A stretch of DNA of 64,000 nt, taken from assembly GCF_900109525.1 (NCBI RefSeq), contig NZ_FOAN01000005.1:372001-436000 (forward strand), read 5' to 3'. The notes beneath the pieces were generated by a model. The model was not told where the DNA came from. It was given only the letters and a program-made list of their open reading frames with translations, and made no database searches. Position 1 is the stretch's first letter. Every line of letters starts with the position of its first letter. The translations under genes and the position numbers were made by a program. Shown piece by piece: positions 36,920-48,956 of the stretch. This DNA comes from Allobosea lupini. Lineage in GTDB: Bacteria > Pseudomonadota > Alphaproteobacteria > Rhizobiales > Beijerinckiaceae.

Positions 36920-38860
36920 ATGACCTCTCACGATCAGCCCCGGGCCAGCGGCTACAGGCCACCAGCCGTGCCCGACGTCGACGTTCGCGGCTTCTGGGGC
37001 GAGCGCATCGACGCTGTCGCCGACAGGACGGCGATGATCCTCTATGACCGCTGCGTCGCGGCCGGCATGTTCGACCAGATCGATCCGGCCCGGCCGGTGC
37101 CGCCGGTGAAGATGCCCTGGCACATGCGTGCCGATGGCACGCCCGACACTGTGAATGTCCAGATGTTCTGGGATTCGGACGTCGCCAAGGTGATCGAGAC
37201 GGCAGCCTATGCGCTCTACCGCAAGCCTAACGCCGATCTCGAGGCGAAGATGGACGCGATCATCGAGATGTTCGCGGGCCTCCAGCAGCCGGACGGCTAC
37301 ATGAACTCCTGGTTCGTCCGGATGCAGCCGGGCCATCGCTGGACCAATCTGCGCGACTGCCATGAGCTCTATTGCGCCGGGCATTTGATGGAGGCGGCCG
37401 TGGCCTATTTCCACGCCACCGGCAAGCGCAAGCTGCTCGATGTGATGTGCCGCTATGCCGACCATATCGACGAGACCTTCGGGCCGAAGCCTGGCCAGAA
37501 GCCGGGCTATTGCGGGCATGAGGAGATCGAGCTCGCGCTGATCCGGCTCGGTCGCGCCACCGGCGAGCAGCGCTATCTCGACCTCGCCCGCTATTTCATC
37601 GAGCAGCGCGGCCAGCAGCCGCACTACTTCGACGTCGAGGCGGCGGCACGCGGCGTCGATCCGGCGCAGTGGCGCCACAAGACCTACACCTACAACCAGT
37701 CGCATCTGCCGGTGCGCGAGCAGGGCAAGGTCGTCGGCCATGCAGTGCGGGCGATGTATCTCTATTCCGGGATGGCCGATGTCGCGACCGAGTTCGGTGA
37801 CGACAGCCTGACCGACGCGCTGAACCGGCTCTGGGAGGACCTGACCTCAAAGCAGATGTATGTCACCGGCGGCATCGGCCCGGCGGCCAGCAATGAAGGC
37901 TTTACCGACTATTACGACCTGCCCAATGAGAGCGCCTATGCCGAGACCTGCGCGGCGGTGGCGCTGATGATGTGGGCGAGCCGCATGCTCGGGCGGGGGC
38001 CGGACCGACGCTATGCCGACATCATGGAGCAGGCGCTCTACAATGGCGCTCTTTCGGGGCTCTCGATCGACGGCTCGCGCTTCTTCTACGACAACCCGCT
38101 GGAGAGCCGCGGCTGCCACCATCGCTGGAGCTGGCATCGCTGCCCATGCTGCCCGCCCAACATCGCCCGCACGGTGACCGCGATCGGCAGCTATATGTAC
38201 GGCATCTCGGCGGACGGCATCGCCGTACACCTCTACGGCGCCAGCACGGCGCGCCTCAGCGCCGGCGCAACCGCGGTGACGCTGAGGCAGGAAACGGACT
38301 ATCCGGCTGACGGCCGGGTCGACGTCACCATCGGGCTGGACCGGCCGGCGCGCTTCACCCTGTCGCTGAGAATGCCGGGCTGGTGCGGCCAGGCCGCCGT
38401 CACGCTGAACGGCGAGGCTGTGCCAATGGTGGAGAACGGCGACGGCTATCTGCATCTCGCCCGGGAATGGAAGGATGGCGACACTATCGCGCTCGACCTG
38501 CCGATGCCGGTGCGCGCGCTTCATGCCCACCCAGCGGTGAAGGCCGATCTCGGCCGTGTCGCGATCGCGCGTGGGCCGCTGATCTATTGCGCCGAGGAGG
38601 TCGACAATGCAGCCGACCTCAACGCCCTGATCGTGCCGGAAGACCTTTCGGCCGCGAAGACGGTTCCGGTGCCCGATCTCGGCGGGGCGGTGGCGATCGA
38701 CCTGCCGGTGCGGCGCGAGCAGTGGCCGCAGCGGGAGGGTCGGCTCTACGATGACCATCCGCCGGAATATGCCACGATGACGGCGCGTCTCATACCCTAT
38801 CACCTCTGGGATAATCGCGAACCCGGCGAGATGCTGGTCTGGATCAGGGGCGGCCGATGA
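36920..38860 (+). CDS. GH127 beta-L-arabinofuranosidase (DUF1680 family)
   Basis: A 646-residue protein matching GH127 (Bifidobacterium HypBA1 type). The zinc and catalytic residues are visible: Glu in NEGFTDYYDLPNE (near 326, acid/base), YAETCAA (Glu342, Cys344) and RCPCCPPNIAR (Cys410, Cys411, the nucleophile and a zinc ligand). A C-terminal beta-rich part ends in HLWDNREPGEMLVWI. There is no signal peptide, so it works in the cytoplasm on imported arabinofuranosides such as those of plant extensins. It is followed with four-base overlap by the transporter ATPase. Confidence 0.88.
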   Translation: MTSHDQPRASGYRPPAVPDVDVRGFWGERIDAVADRTAMILYDRCVAAGMFDQIDPARPVPPVKMPWHMRADGTPDTVNVQMFWDSDVAKVIETAAYALYRKPNADLEAKMDAIIEMFAGLQQPDGYMNSWFVRMQPGHRWTNLRDCHELYCAGHLMEAAVAYFHATGKRKLLDVMCRYADHIDETFGPKPGQKPGYCGHEEIELALIRLGRATGEQRYLDLARYFIEQRGQQPHYFDVEAAARGVDPAQWRHKTYTYNQSHLPVREQGKVVGHAVRAMYLYSGMADVATEFGDDSLTDALNRLWEDLTSKQMYVTGGIGPAASNEGFTDYYDLPNESAYAETCAAVALMMWASRMLGRGPDRRYADIMEQALYNGALSGLSIDGSRFFYDNPLESRGCHHRWSWHRCPCCPPNIARTVTAIGSYMYGISADGIAVHLYGASTARLSAGATAVTLRQETDYPADGRVDVTIGLDRPARFTLSLRMPGWCGQAAVTLNGEAVPMVENGDGYLHLAREWKDGDTIALDLPMPVRALHAHPAVKADLGRVAIARGPLIYCAEEVDNAADLNALIVPEDLSAAKTVPVPDLGGAVAIDLPVRREQWPQREGRLYDDHPPEYATMTARLIPYHLWDNREPGEMLVWIRGGR

Positions 38861-39948
38861 GCGCGCAGCACAACTCGGCACAGCCAAAAGCCACCATCGA
38901 GCTCAAGGGCGTGCGCAAGAGCTTCGGCTCGGTCGACGTCATCCATGACCTCGATCTCAAGGTCGAAGGCGGCGAGTTCGTCGTCTTCGTCGGCCCGTCC
39001 GGCTGCGGGAAGTCGACCCTGCTGCGTATGATTGCCGGGCTGGAGGAGGTAACGGACGGCGACATCCTGATCGCCGGTCGGGACGTCACCGATCTCGACC
39101 CGGCCAAGCGCGGCATCGCCATGGTCTTCCAATCCTACGCGCTCTACCCGCATATGAGCGTGCGCGAGAACCTCGCTTTCGGCCTGGAGATTGCCCGAAC
39201 GCCGGCGGCGGAGATCCGGCGGCAGGTCGAGGCGGCGGCCGGGATTCTCAAGATCGGACCATTGCTGGACCGCCGGCCCGGTCAGCTCTCGGGCGGTCAG
39301 AGGCAACGCGTCGCGATCGGGCGCGCAATCGTACGCAAGCCGCTGGTCTTCCTGTTCGACGAACCGCTGAGCAATCTCGATGCCGAGTTGCGCGTCAGCA
39401 TGCGCGTCGAGATCGCGCGGCTCCATCGCGAGCTCGGCAATACGATGATCTATGTCACCCACGATCAGACCGAGGCGATGACGCTGGCCGACCGCATCGT
39501 GGTGCTGCGTGACGGCAGGATCGAGCAGGTCGGCTCGCCCCGGGAGGTTTACGAGAACCCCGCCAATCTCTTCGTCGCCGGCTTTATCGGCTCGCCGCGC
39601 ATGAACATCATCGACGGAACCTGCCTGACGGCGACCCGCATCAGCATCGCAGGGACAGAGATCGAGCTCGATCGGCCCATGCCTGCCAGGTCGCAGGAAG
39701 CAATCAAGCTCGGCATCCGCCCCGAGCACTGGTCGATCACGGACAGGCAGGACAATGCGCTGCCGGCGCAGGTCGAGTTCGCCGAATATCTCGGCAGCAC
39801 GCGATACGTGCATTGCAAGCTCGCCAACGGAGACCTCGTCACGATCGAGCAGCGTGGTGGACGGGATGCCAAGCCGGGCGAAGACCTATGGCTGAACTGC
39901 CACCGGCAGGCGCTGAAGATCTTCTCCATGTCCGGAGAGGCAAGGTGA
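38857..39948 (+). CDS. Sugar ABC transporter ATPase, UgpC type
   Basis: A 363-residue MalK/UgpC ATPase. Walker A GPSGCGKSTLLR, Q-loop VFQSYALYPHM, signature LSGGQRQRVAIGRAI, Walker B VFLFDEPLSNLDAEL and YVTHDQTEAMTLADR are all standard, then a TOBE-type C-terminal regulatory domain. It ends the arabinofuranoside-type operon (LacI, binding protein, two permeases, GH127, ATPase). Confidence 0.92.
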   Translation: MSAQHNSAQPKATIELKGVRKSFGSVDVIHDLDLKVEGGEFVVFVGPSGCGKSTLLRMIAGLEEVTDGDILIAGRDVTDLDPAKRGIAMVFQSYALYPHMSVRENLAFGLEIARTPAAEIRRQVEAAAGILKIGPLLDRRPGQLSGGQRQRVAIGRAIVRKPLVFLFDEPLSNLDAELRVSMRVEIARLHRELGNTMIYVTHDQTEAMTLADRIVVLRDGRIEQVGSPREVYENPANLFVAGFIGSPRMNIIDGTCLTATRISIAGTEIELDRPMPARSQEAIKLGIRPEHWSITDRQDNALPAQVEFAEYLGSTRYVHCKLANGDLVTIEQRGGRDAKPGEDLWLNCHRQALKIFSMSGEAR

Positions 39949-39989
39949 GCGGGCCACGGCTGAGACCCTGATGGCGCCCCCAAGGCGCG

Positions 39990-40291
39990 CCGCCAGAACC
40001 TGAGACTGTGCCCTCTCGCTCTTGGGGATGACGACCGTCAGCACGCCATTCTTGAAGCGGGCATCAATCTTGTCCTGCTCGACCTCGTAGCCGAGAGGGA
40101 TACGACGCTCGAAGCGACCGTAGTACTGCTCCGAAAACTGTCTCTCCTTGTCTTCACGATCGGCTCGCTTCTCGCCTCTGGGGGACCGCGCGATGAAGCG
40201 CAAAGACGCGATTGGGCCGATCATTGCGATAAAGCGTGGGGACCCGGTGGCCGTTGTCGCGACCCCAGGGGATCAGATCTCGAACGCGCAT
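39990..40291 (-). pseudogene. Hsp20 gene with internal deletion and frameshift
   Basis: From the ATG at 40291, with AAGGAGG upstream, the frame reads like an Hsp20 N-terminus (MRVRDLIPWGRDNGHRVPTL, then FALHRAV) but stops after 45 codons. A second frame then gives the Hsp20 C-terminus: QFSEQYYGRFERRIPLGYEV, KIDARFKNGVLTVVIPKSER. The middle (end of the N-terminal arm and first half of the alpha-crystallin domain) is missing. It is a deletion-derived pseudogene beside the intact hsp20 at 40381. The C-terminal limit is approximate because the frame runs on past the normal end. Confidence 0.75.
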
Positions 40292-40380
40292 AGCAGTCCT
40301 CCTTGCGTTCAAATGCAGGATGCGCTTGCGACGCCGGGCGCCTCGCCCGGCGTCTAGGTCGGACTTCAGGCAGCCTCTGC

Positions 40381-40857
40381 TCAGGCTGCGCGCTTCTCGG
40401 TATCGATCTGCGGCCGATCGGCTTTCGGCAGTGCGGCGCCGGTAGCGATCTCGATCCGGCGCGGCTTCATCTCTTCCGGCAGCTCGCGCTTCAGATCGAC
40501 CGTCAGCAGACCGTTCTCGAGGTCGGCGGCCACGACCTTCACATGGTCCGCGAGCTCGAAGCGGCGCTGGAAGGCTCGCTCGGCGATGCCGTGGTGGAGA
40601 TATCGGCCATTGTCCTGGCCGGCCTGCTGCCCCGACACCATCAGCAGGTTCGGCTCGTGCGTGATCGTCAGCTCGTCCCGTGCAAAGCCGGCCACGGCCA
40701 TCGTGATGCGATAGTCGTCGTCACCAGTCTTGACGATGTCGTAGGGCGGCCAGTTGCCGGCCGAATCCTGCCGGTTAGCAGCTTCGAGCGCATGGAATAA
40801 GCGGTCGAAGCCAATACTCGACCGATACAGGGGAGAAAAATCGAAGACGGTTCTCAT
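40381..40857 (-). CDS. Small heat shock protein Hsp20 (IbpA type)
   Basis: A 158-residue alpha-crystallin-family chaperone of the class A (IbpA-like) type common in rhizobia: FSPLYRSSIGFDRLFHALE, PPYDIVKTGDDDYRITMAVAGF, GIAERAFQRRFELADHV and the C-terminal ENGLLTVDLKREL, PRRIEI. It holds unfolding proteins for refolding. The ATG at 40857 follows GGAGGA; the upstream extension of the frame is 5' leader. That leader folds like a ROSE thermometer. Confidence 0.92.
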   Translation of the reverse strand: MRTVFDFSPLYRSSIGFDRLFHALEAANRQDSAGNWPPYDIVKTGDDDYRITMAVAGFARDELTITHEPNLLMVSGQQAGQDNGRYLHHGIAERAFQRRFELADHVKVVAADLENGLLTVDLKRELPEEMKPRRIEIATGAALPKADRPQIDTEKRAA

Positions 40858-40954
40858 AACCACATCCTCCATTGAGCAACATGGGTACAAGTCGGTCATC
40901 CCGAGGTCTAACCGACGCCGGCTTGACCGGCCGATCCCGCAAAAGGCGATCGGC
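40858..40954 (-). promoter_or_regulatory. ROSE-type RNA thermometer in the hsp20 leader
   Basis: The leader can form three successive hairpins on the minus strand: GCCGATC/GATCGGC (40954-40930), GTCGGT/ACCGAC (40916-40891) and a last one in which ATGTTGCTC pairs with GAGGATGTG, sequestering the GGAGGA ribosome site next to the ATG. The UUGCUC opposite the Shine-Dalgarno with a bulged G is the hallmark of ROSE elements that repress rhizobial hsp20 genes at normal temperature. Confidence 0.75.
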
Positions 40955-41098
40955 AACAATCGATTTGGATCGGGGGTGGTGTAAATTTTTGAGAGACCCG
41001 TTTGGTGCCTCACAAAAGGCGCTGGCGACGACGCTTCCCGATTGAACCGGCACCGTTGAAGCCAGAGCTGCCCCGCCGAAAGCTAGGCGGGGCTCAGG

Positions 41099-41233
41099 TC
41101 ATGTCACGATGATCGCGAGGATGAACCCGCTCGCGCCTGCGAGCATCGCCAGTGCGGTCAGGCGAGCCAGCCCTGCCTTGTCGAGAGGCCGCCTGCGCTG
41201 GAGGAATTCGACGGCGGACACGTGCACCTCCAT
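41099..41233 (-). CDS. Small single-span membrane protein, hypothetical
   Basis: A 44-residue protein: a polar start (MEVHVSAVEFLQRRRPLDKA) and one hydrophobic helix near the C-terminus (LTALAMLAGASGFILAIIV). Its ATG follows the stop of the preceding gene by 2 bp, suggesting translational coupling. No family recognised. Confidence 0.45.
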   Translation of the reverse strand: MEVHVSAVEFLQRRRPLDKAGLARLTALAMLAGASGFILAIIVT

Positions 41234-41235
41234 GC

Positions 41236-41580
41236 TTACAGGGCCAGGAGGTCGCTGGGCGTCGCGTATCTGCTCGCCCTGTCGAACCGCCTGCCACTCT
41301 CGCCGCGATCGAGCAATGCGAGCGCGTCCATGACATCGTCGAAGCCGATCGGGTGAGAGGCAAAAGGTGGGTGTCGCAAGGCGGGGCATGAGTCCACGGC
41401 ACAGGCGTCGGATGCCCACGACGACAGGATCGCCCGCTTTTCCGTGTTGGGAAGCGAAATGTCGCGCAGGATATCACGCGGATGCTCGTAGAACCGGCTC
41501 GGGTGCAGTAGCCGGTCAATTGCAGTGTCGTCCGCATCCGTGCGAGCGGGCGGCACGAGCGCGGTCAATGGCTGGTTCAT
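41236..41580 (-). CDS. Conserved hypothetical protein
   Basis: A 114-residue protein with GGAGGA upstream of the ATG at 41580. It has a recognisable conserved core known from many rhizobial hypotheticals: HPSRFYEHPRDILRD, EKRAILSSWASDACAVDSCP and PIGFDDVMDALALLDRG. No function is known. It lies in the stress block next to hsp20, and may be expressed with it or with the small membrane protein after it. Confidence 0.7.
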   Translation of the reverse strand: MNQPLTALVPPARTDADDTAIDRLLHPSRFYEHPRDILRDISLPNTEKRAILSSWASDACAVDSCPALRHPPFASHPIGFDDVMDALALLDRGESGRRFDRASRYATPSDLLAL

Positions 41581-41690
41581 CGGTGGGTCCTCCAAAAAGC
41601 TCCTTTCAGTTGCTGCGCGAGGCGCGCGGGATGAATTTGGGTCCCGGACGGTGAGCTTCAAGAGGTTCGAGCGCCGAAGCGATTTCCTCC

Positions 41691-41990
41691 TTACTGCAGC
41701 CGGAACTCACCGCTCACCACGCTGAGATCGGCGGGGCCGATGAGGTCCTTGTGGGTGACGGTGATGCGGAACAGCTTGCCGTCGAGCTTGGCCTGCCAGA
41801 AGGCGAGGAACTTGTTGAGCTCGGGGAAGCGCGGGGCGAGATCATAGTCCTGCCAGATGAATTCCTGCAGGATCGAAGGGTGGTCGGGCAGGCGATAGAG
41901 GATGCCGGCGGTGGTCAGGCCATAGCCCGCGATCTGGCGGGCGAAGTCGGTGGAAGCCATTCCTTTCAGCTCCATGGTTGCGTTGCTCAT
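41691..41990 (-). CDS. usg: Usg family protein
   Basis: A protein of about 99 residues of the Usg family: ARQIAGYGLTTAGILYRLPD, HPSILQEFIWQDYDLAPRFP, and FWQAKLDGKLFRITVTHKDL. The family is named after a gene beside the Caulobacter trp operon and has no proven function. The start is uncertain: ATGs at 41990, 41975 and 41960 are all in frame; the first gives MSNATMELKG. It is transcribed away from groESL, from the region carrying the CIRCE element. Confidence 0.8.
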   Translation of the reverse strand: MSNATMELKGMASTDFARQIAGYGLTTAGILYRLPDHPSILQEFIWQDYDLAPRFPELNKFLAFWQAKLDGKLFRITVTHKDLIGPADLSVVSGEFRLQ

Positions 41991-42054
41991 GGCAGCGCAA
42001 ATCCAATGCGTCCGCAAGCCGAAAAATTCCAGCTAGCTCCACGAATTCAAGGCG

Positions 42055-42081
42055 TTAGCACTCGATTGAAAAAAGTGCTGC
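42055..42081. promoter_or_regulatory. CIRCE-like element (HrcA operator)
   Basis: TTAGCACTC, nine bases, then AAGTGCTGC. The left arm is the perfect CIRCE half; the right arm keeps six of nine positions of GAGTGCTAA. It lies 142 bp upstream of groES, where CIRCE is expected in alphaproteobacteria. HrcA repression of groESL is the known role of such elements; the weak right arm may mean weaker repression. Confidence 0.75.
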
Positions 42082-42222
42082 CAGCCTCTTGAAGGCAAAA
42101 ATCGGGCAACCTAGATCATCGCGCGGGCACGGCGCCTCAGGGGCGCGCGGAACGTCGCCGCGAGACCCGTACAGGGCCGGCCCGCTTTGACATGTGACCG
42201 ACATGGAAACTGGAGGAAACTC

Positions 42223-42537
42223 ATGAAGTTTCGGCCACTGCATGACCGCGTCGTCGTGAAGCGCATCGACGCCGAGGAGAAGACCAAAGGCGGGATCATT
42301 ATCCCCGACACCGCCAAGGAAAAGCCGCAGGAGGGCGAGGTCGTCGCGGTCGGCGCCGGCGCGCGCGACGAGACCGGCAAGCTTGTGCCGCTCGACGTCA
42401 AGGTCGGCGACCGCGTGCTCTTCGGCAAATGGAGCGGCACCGAGGTCAAGATCGATGGCCAGGATCTCCTGATCATGAAGGAGTCCGACATCATGGGCGT
42501 CGTCGAGACGACCGCGACCCTCAAGAAGGCCGCCTGA
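42223..42537 (+). CDS. groES: Co-chaperonin GroES
   Basis: A 104-residue Gro[17 protein letters not shown], the mobile loop [40 protein letters not shown] and [14 protein letters not shown]. It caps the GroEL ring. GGAGG lies upstream of the ATG at 42223. Followed 57 bp later by groEL. Confidence 0.97.
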   Translation: MKFRPLHDRVVVKRIDAEEKTKGGIIIPDTAKEKPQEGEVVAVGAGARDETGKLVPLDVKVGDRVLFGKWSGTEVKIDGQDLLIMKESDIMGVVETTATLKKAA

Positions 42538-42588
42538 AGGGGCCTCATCTCGCATCACCAACCTGAAACCTCAAGTCTGAAGGAGTGA

Positions 42589-44220
<1,632 letters not shown>

Positions 44221-44228
44221 TGCAACCC

Positions 44229-44252
44229 GGGCGCCGCGGCTACGCGGCGCCC
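44229..44252 (+). terminator. Hairpin after groEL, terminator-like
   Basis: GGGCGCCGCG-GCTA-CGCGGCGCCC: a perfect 10-bp GC stem with a 4-nt loop, 8 bp after the groEL stop. No T-run follows, so termination may be partial or the hairpin may protect the groESL message. Confidence 0.6.
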
Positions 44253-44296
44253 ACGACTCCGCATCGGCGCCTCTATGCTTCGAAAGTTCGCAGGAT

Positions 44297-44512
44297 ATGC
44301 CCTTCTCATCGCTGAGCGATCCGATCGATCTGGCGCGCGCGCAGGCAGCCCTTGAAACGGCATGGGCGCAGATCAAGCCTGCGCGTCCTGCGGACACCCA
44401 TGAGCGCGAGCGGACCCGCCTCGCTCACCTCGTCACGGCACTTGCGAGCCTCGCCGAGGACGAGGAGGATTTGGCGCTACGCGCCGTCGAGCGTTATCGC
44501 TCCCAGTCCTGA
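44297..44512 (+). CDS. Small hypothetical protein
   Basis: A 71-residue acidic helical protein (DLARAQAALETAWAQIKPAR, then RTRLAHLVTALASLAEDEED) between groEL and htpG on the same strand. The spacing and AGGAT before the ATG support translation. No family recognised; it might be a small stress-related protein. Confidence 0.5.
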   Translation: MPFSSLSDPIDLARAQAALETAWAQIKPARPADTHERERTRLAHLVTALASLAEDEEDLALRAVERYRSQS

Positions 44513-44568
44513 ACTCTTTTGCTATTGCTATCCTCCTTCTTCTTGAAGATTTGCCCGGACACGAAACG

Positions 44569-46449
44569 ATGACAACCGCGACCGCTGAGCAGCGCAGCTT
44601 CGAAGCCGACGTTTCCCGCCTCCTGCACATGATGGTGCACTCGGTCTATTCCGACCGGGACGTGTTCCTGCGCGAGCTGATCTCGAACGCCGCCGACGCC
44701 TGCGAGAAGCTGCGCTACGAGGCTATCGCGCAACCCGAGCTGCTCGGCGAGGAGCCGAAGCTCGCGATCACCATCGAGGCGGATGCCGAGGCGGGCCGGC
44801 TCGTCATCGCGGATAACGGCATCGGCATGAGCCGCGACGAGATGGTCGAGGCGCTCGGCACCATTGCCCGTTCCGGCACGCGCAGCTTCATGGAGCGGAT
44901 CACGGCCGCCGACGGCAAGGACGGCGCCCAGCTGATTGGCCAGTTCGGCGTCGGCTTCTATTCCGCGTTCATGGTCGCCGCCGAGGTCGAGGTCGTCAGC
45001 CGCCGCGCCGGCAGCGACGAGGCCTGGGCCTGGTCCTCGGATGGCAAGGGCGAATTCACGGTGGCGCCTGTTGCCTTGGCAGACGCGCCCGTGCGCGGGA
45101 CGCGGGTGACGCTCCGCTTGATGGACGATGCCAAGACCTATGCCGAGCGTCGGACCCTGGAGCGCATCGTCAAGGAGCAGTCCGGCCATGTGCCGGTGTC
45201 GATCGCGCTGGTCGAGAAGCCGGGAGCGGAGCCGGCCACGCTCGCCGACGGCGCCGCACTCTGGACAAGGCCGAAGAGCGAGATCTCGAAGGACGAATAC
45301 GCCGATTTCTATCGCAGCGTCGCCGGGCAGTATGACGAGCCGGCCGCGACGATCCATTTCCGTGCCGAGGGCCGGCACGAGTACACCGCGCTCGTCTTCG
45401 TGCCGGGCGCGCGCCCGTTCGATCTTTTCGATGCCGACCGCAAGGGTCGGATCAAGCTCTATGTGAAGCGCGTCTTCATCACCGACGAAGCCGAATTGAT
45501 GCCGCGCTATCTGCGCTTCGTCCGCGGCATCGTCGACACCGCCGACCTGCCGCTGAATGTCTCCCGCGAGATGATCCAGAACAGCCCGCTGCTCGGTGCG
45601 ATCAAGAAGGGCGTCACCAGCCGCATCCTCTCCGATCTCGCGAAGCTGGCCGGACAGGATGCCGAGGTTTTCGCCAGGATCTGGGAGAACTTCGGCGCGG
45701 TCATCAAGGAAGGGCTCTACGAGGATTTCGAGCGCCGCGCGCAGCTTCTCGATCTCTCCCGCTTCCGGACGACCGCGTCCGGCGAGGGCTGGAGGAGCCT
45801 GAAGGACTATGTCGGCGCCCTCAAGGAAAACCAGACCGCGATCTACTATATCGTCGGCGACGATGCCGGCCGGATTGCCAACTCGCCACAGCTAGAAGGC
45901 TTCCGGGCGCGCGGCATCGAGGTGCTGCTGCTGTCCGATCCGGTCGACAGCTTCTGGGTCTCGGCCGCGCCCGACTTCGAGGGCAAGCCGTTCAAGTCGG
46001 TGACGCAGGGTGCCGCCGATCTCGGCCTTGTCCCGCTGCTCGACGGCGCGGCGGCGCCTTCCGCCGAGACGAGCGAGCAGGTCGGCGCTCTGCTCGCGTC
46101 GATGAAGGAAGCCCTGGCGGACGAGGTCGCCGATGTCAGGGCCTCGGATCGGCTCACTGAGAGCGCCGTGTGCCTCGTGGCGTCCGACCAGGGACCCGAT
46201 CGCCAGTTCGAGCGCCTGCTTAATGCTGCCGGCCGGATCGACAGCGCGGCCAAGCCGATTCTGGAGGTCAACCCGCGTCATGCGGTAGTCGCGGCTCTCG
46301 CCGCCGTCGAAGACGGCGCGCTGCGCAGCGACGTCGCGCATCTTCTACTGGATACCGCTCGCGTCTTGGATGGGGAGCGCCCGGCAAACGCCAATGCATT
46401 CGCCGAAAGGCTGAACCGGCTGGTGACGAGAAGCATCGGCGAAGGCTGA
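44569..46449 (+). CDS. htpG: Molecular chaperone HtpG (Hsp90)
   Basis: A 626-residue Hsp90. N-terminal ATPase (GHKL) motifs: FLRELISNAADACEKLRYE, VIADNGIGMSRDE, GTIARSGTRSF and IGQFGVGFYSAFMVA; middle domain with YVKRVFITDEAELMPRYLRF and LPLNVSREMIQ. The ATG at 44569 gives the standard N-terminus; a TTG 18 bases upstream is in frame but not needed. It completes the stress block with hsp20, groESL and usg. Confidence 0.96.
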   Translation: MTTATAEQRSFEADVSRLLHMMVHSVYSDRDVFLRELISNAADACEKLRYEAIAQPELLGEEPKLAITIEADAEAGRLVIADNGIGMSRDEMVEALGTIARSGTRSFMERITAADGKDGAQLIGQFGVGFYSAFMVAAEVEVVSRRAGSDEAWAWSSDGKGEFTVAPVALADAPVRGTRVTLRLMDDAKTYAERRTLERIVKEQSGHVPVSIALVEKPGAEPATLADGAALWTRPKSEISKDEYADFYRSVAGQYDEPAATIHFRAEGRHEYTALVFVPGARPFDLFDADRKGRIKLYVKRVFITDEAELMPRYLRFVRGIVDTADLPLNVSREMIQNSPLLGAIKKGVTSRILSDLAKLAGQDAEVFARIWENFGAVIKEGLYEDFERRAQLLDLSRFRTTASGEGWRSLKDYVGALKENQTAIYYIVGDDAGRIANSPQLEGFRARGIEVLLLSDPVDSFWVSAAPDFEGKPFKSVTQGAADLGLVPLLDGAAAPSAETSEQVGALLASMKEALADEVADVRASDRLTESAVCLVASDQGPDRQFERLLNAAGRIDSAAKPILEVNPRHAVVAALAAVEDGALRSDVAHLLLDTARVLDGERPANANAFAERLNRLVTRSIGEG

Positions 46450-46597
46450 GCCTGCAAAGCCCAGCCGGTGCGTGGTAGCTGTCAACTTGCCGGGTAAAAC
46501 TGCTCGCTCCCTCGGCTTTGAATGTCCGGTTCCAAGCCGCTTCTGAATGTCCGGATGTGGCGCGGTGCTACCGATCATGTCAGGCAAATCGAGTGTC
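46450..46597. other. Intergenic stretch, nothing recognised
   Basis: No supported gene or clear regulatory structure between htpG and the alpha/beta hydrolase remnant. Confidence 0.3.
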
Positions 46598-46745
46598 CCG
46601 AGAAGTCGTTCGGCGCCGCGACGGCGGCGGCGATGCGGGCTGCAGCGAGCCACGTGACCGAAGACGTCATCCCGATTCCGGCCACTGGATCATGGCAGAG
46701 AAACCGGCTGCCACGGTGGCCACGATCCGCGCCTTCCTCGACTAG
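46598..46745 (+). pseudogene. Alpha/beta hydrolase C-terminal remnant
   Basis: Two frames joined by a one-base shift near 46685 give the typical last strand, catalytic His and last helix of an alpha/beta hydrolase: AAAMRAAASHVTEDVIPIP in one, GHWIMAEKPAATVATIRAFLD-stop in the other. The rest of the gene is absent. A leftover fragment; the region to 46904 carries nothing else I recognise. Confidence 0.6.
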
Positions 46746-46904
46746 GGACGATAGTCGTGCCTCGTCCGAGGCGGATTGACGGGACTGCCTCGGGAGGCTG
46801 GGACGCCAATCCCGCGCCATGAGCGCTGGGGTCGGCGTCCGCTATCGGACGGGGCGCCAAAGTCGGCGAATGGCGCGAATTGCCCCAAATTGACGCTGGT
46901 CGCA

Positions 46905-48791
<1,887 letters not shown>

Positions 48792-48806
<15 letters not shown>

Positions 48807-48841
48807 AGGCGCACGATATTTCGTAATTCACGATATATCGT
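48792..48841. promoter_or_regulatory. Three iterated ACGA-N4-TCGT palindromes, candidate activator sites
   Basis: ACGAGATTTCGT (48792-48803), ACGATATTTCGT (48813-48824) and ACGATATATCGT (48830-48841) are three versions of one 12-bp palindrome, spaced 21 and 17 bp start to start. The first overlaps codons 2-5 of the sigma-54 activator gene, the others lie in its leader. They are 60-110 bp upstream of the sigma-54 promoter at 48900, the usual place for enhancer-binding sites. Binding by the adjacent activator is inference. Confidence 0.7.
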
Positions 48842-48899
48842 CAAATCTCATTAGGCTGCAAGCCGCTGATTTCATTGCATCGAGCCTCATGGCCGGAGT

Positions 48900-48914
48900 T
48901 GGCCCGAAGGTTGC
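48900..48914 (+). promoter_or_regulatory. Sigma-54 promoter of the cyanate operon
   Basis: TGGCCC-GAAGG-TTGC matches the -24/-12 consensus TGGCAC-N5-TTGC at all but one position, with the required GG and GC 10 bp apart. It points at the binding-protein gene 43 bp downstream. Confidence 0.8.
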
Positions 48915-48956
48915 TGGATCGACACTGAAGATCCAATCCAGCCGGAGGGCATGCAG

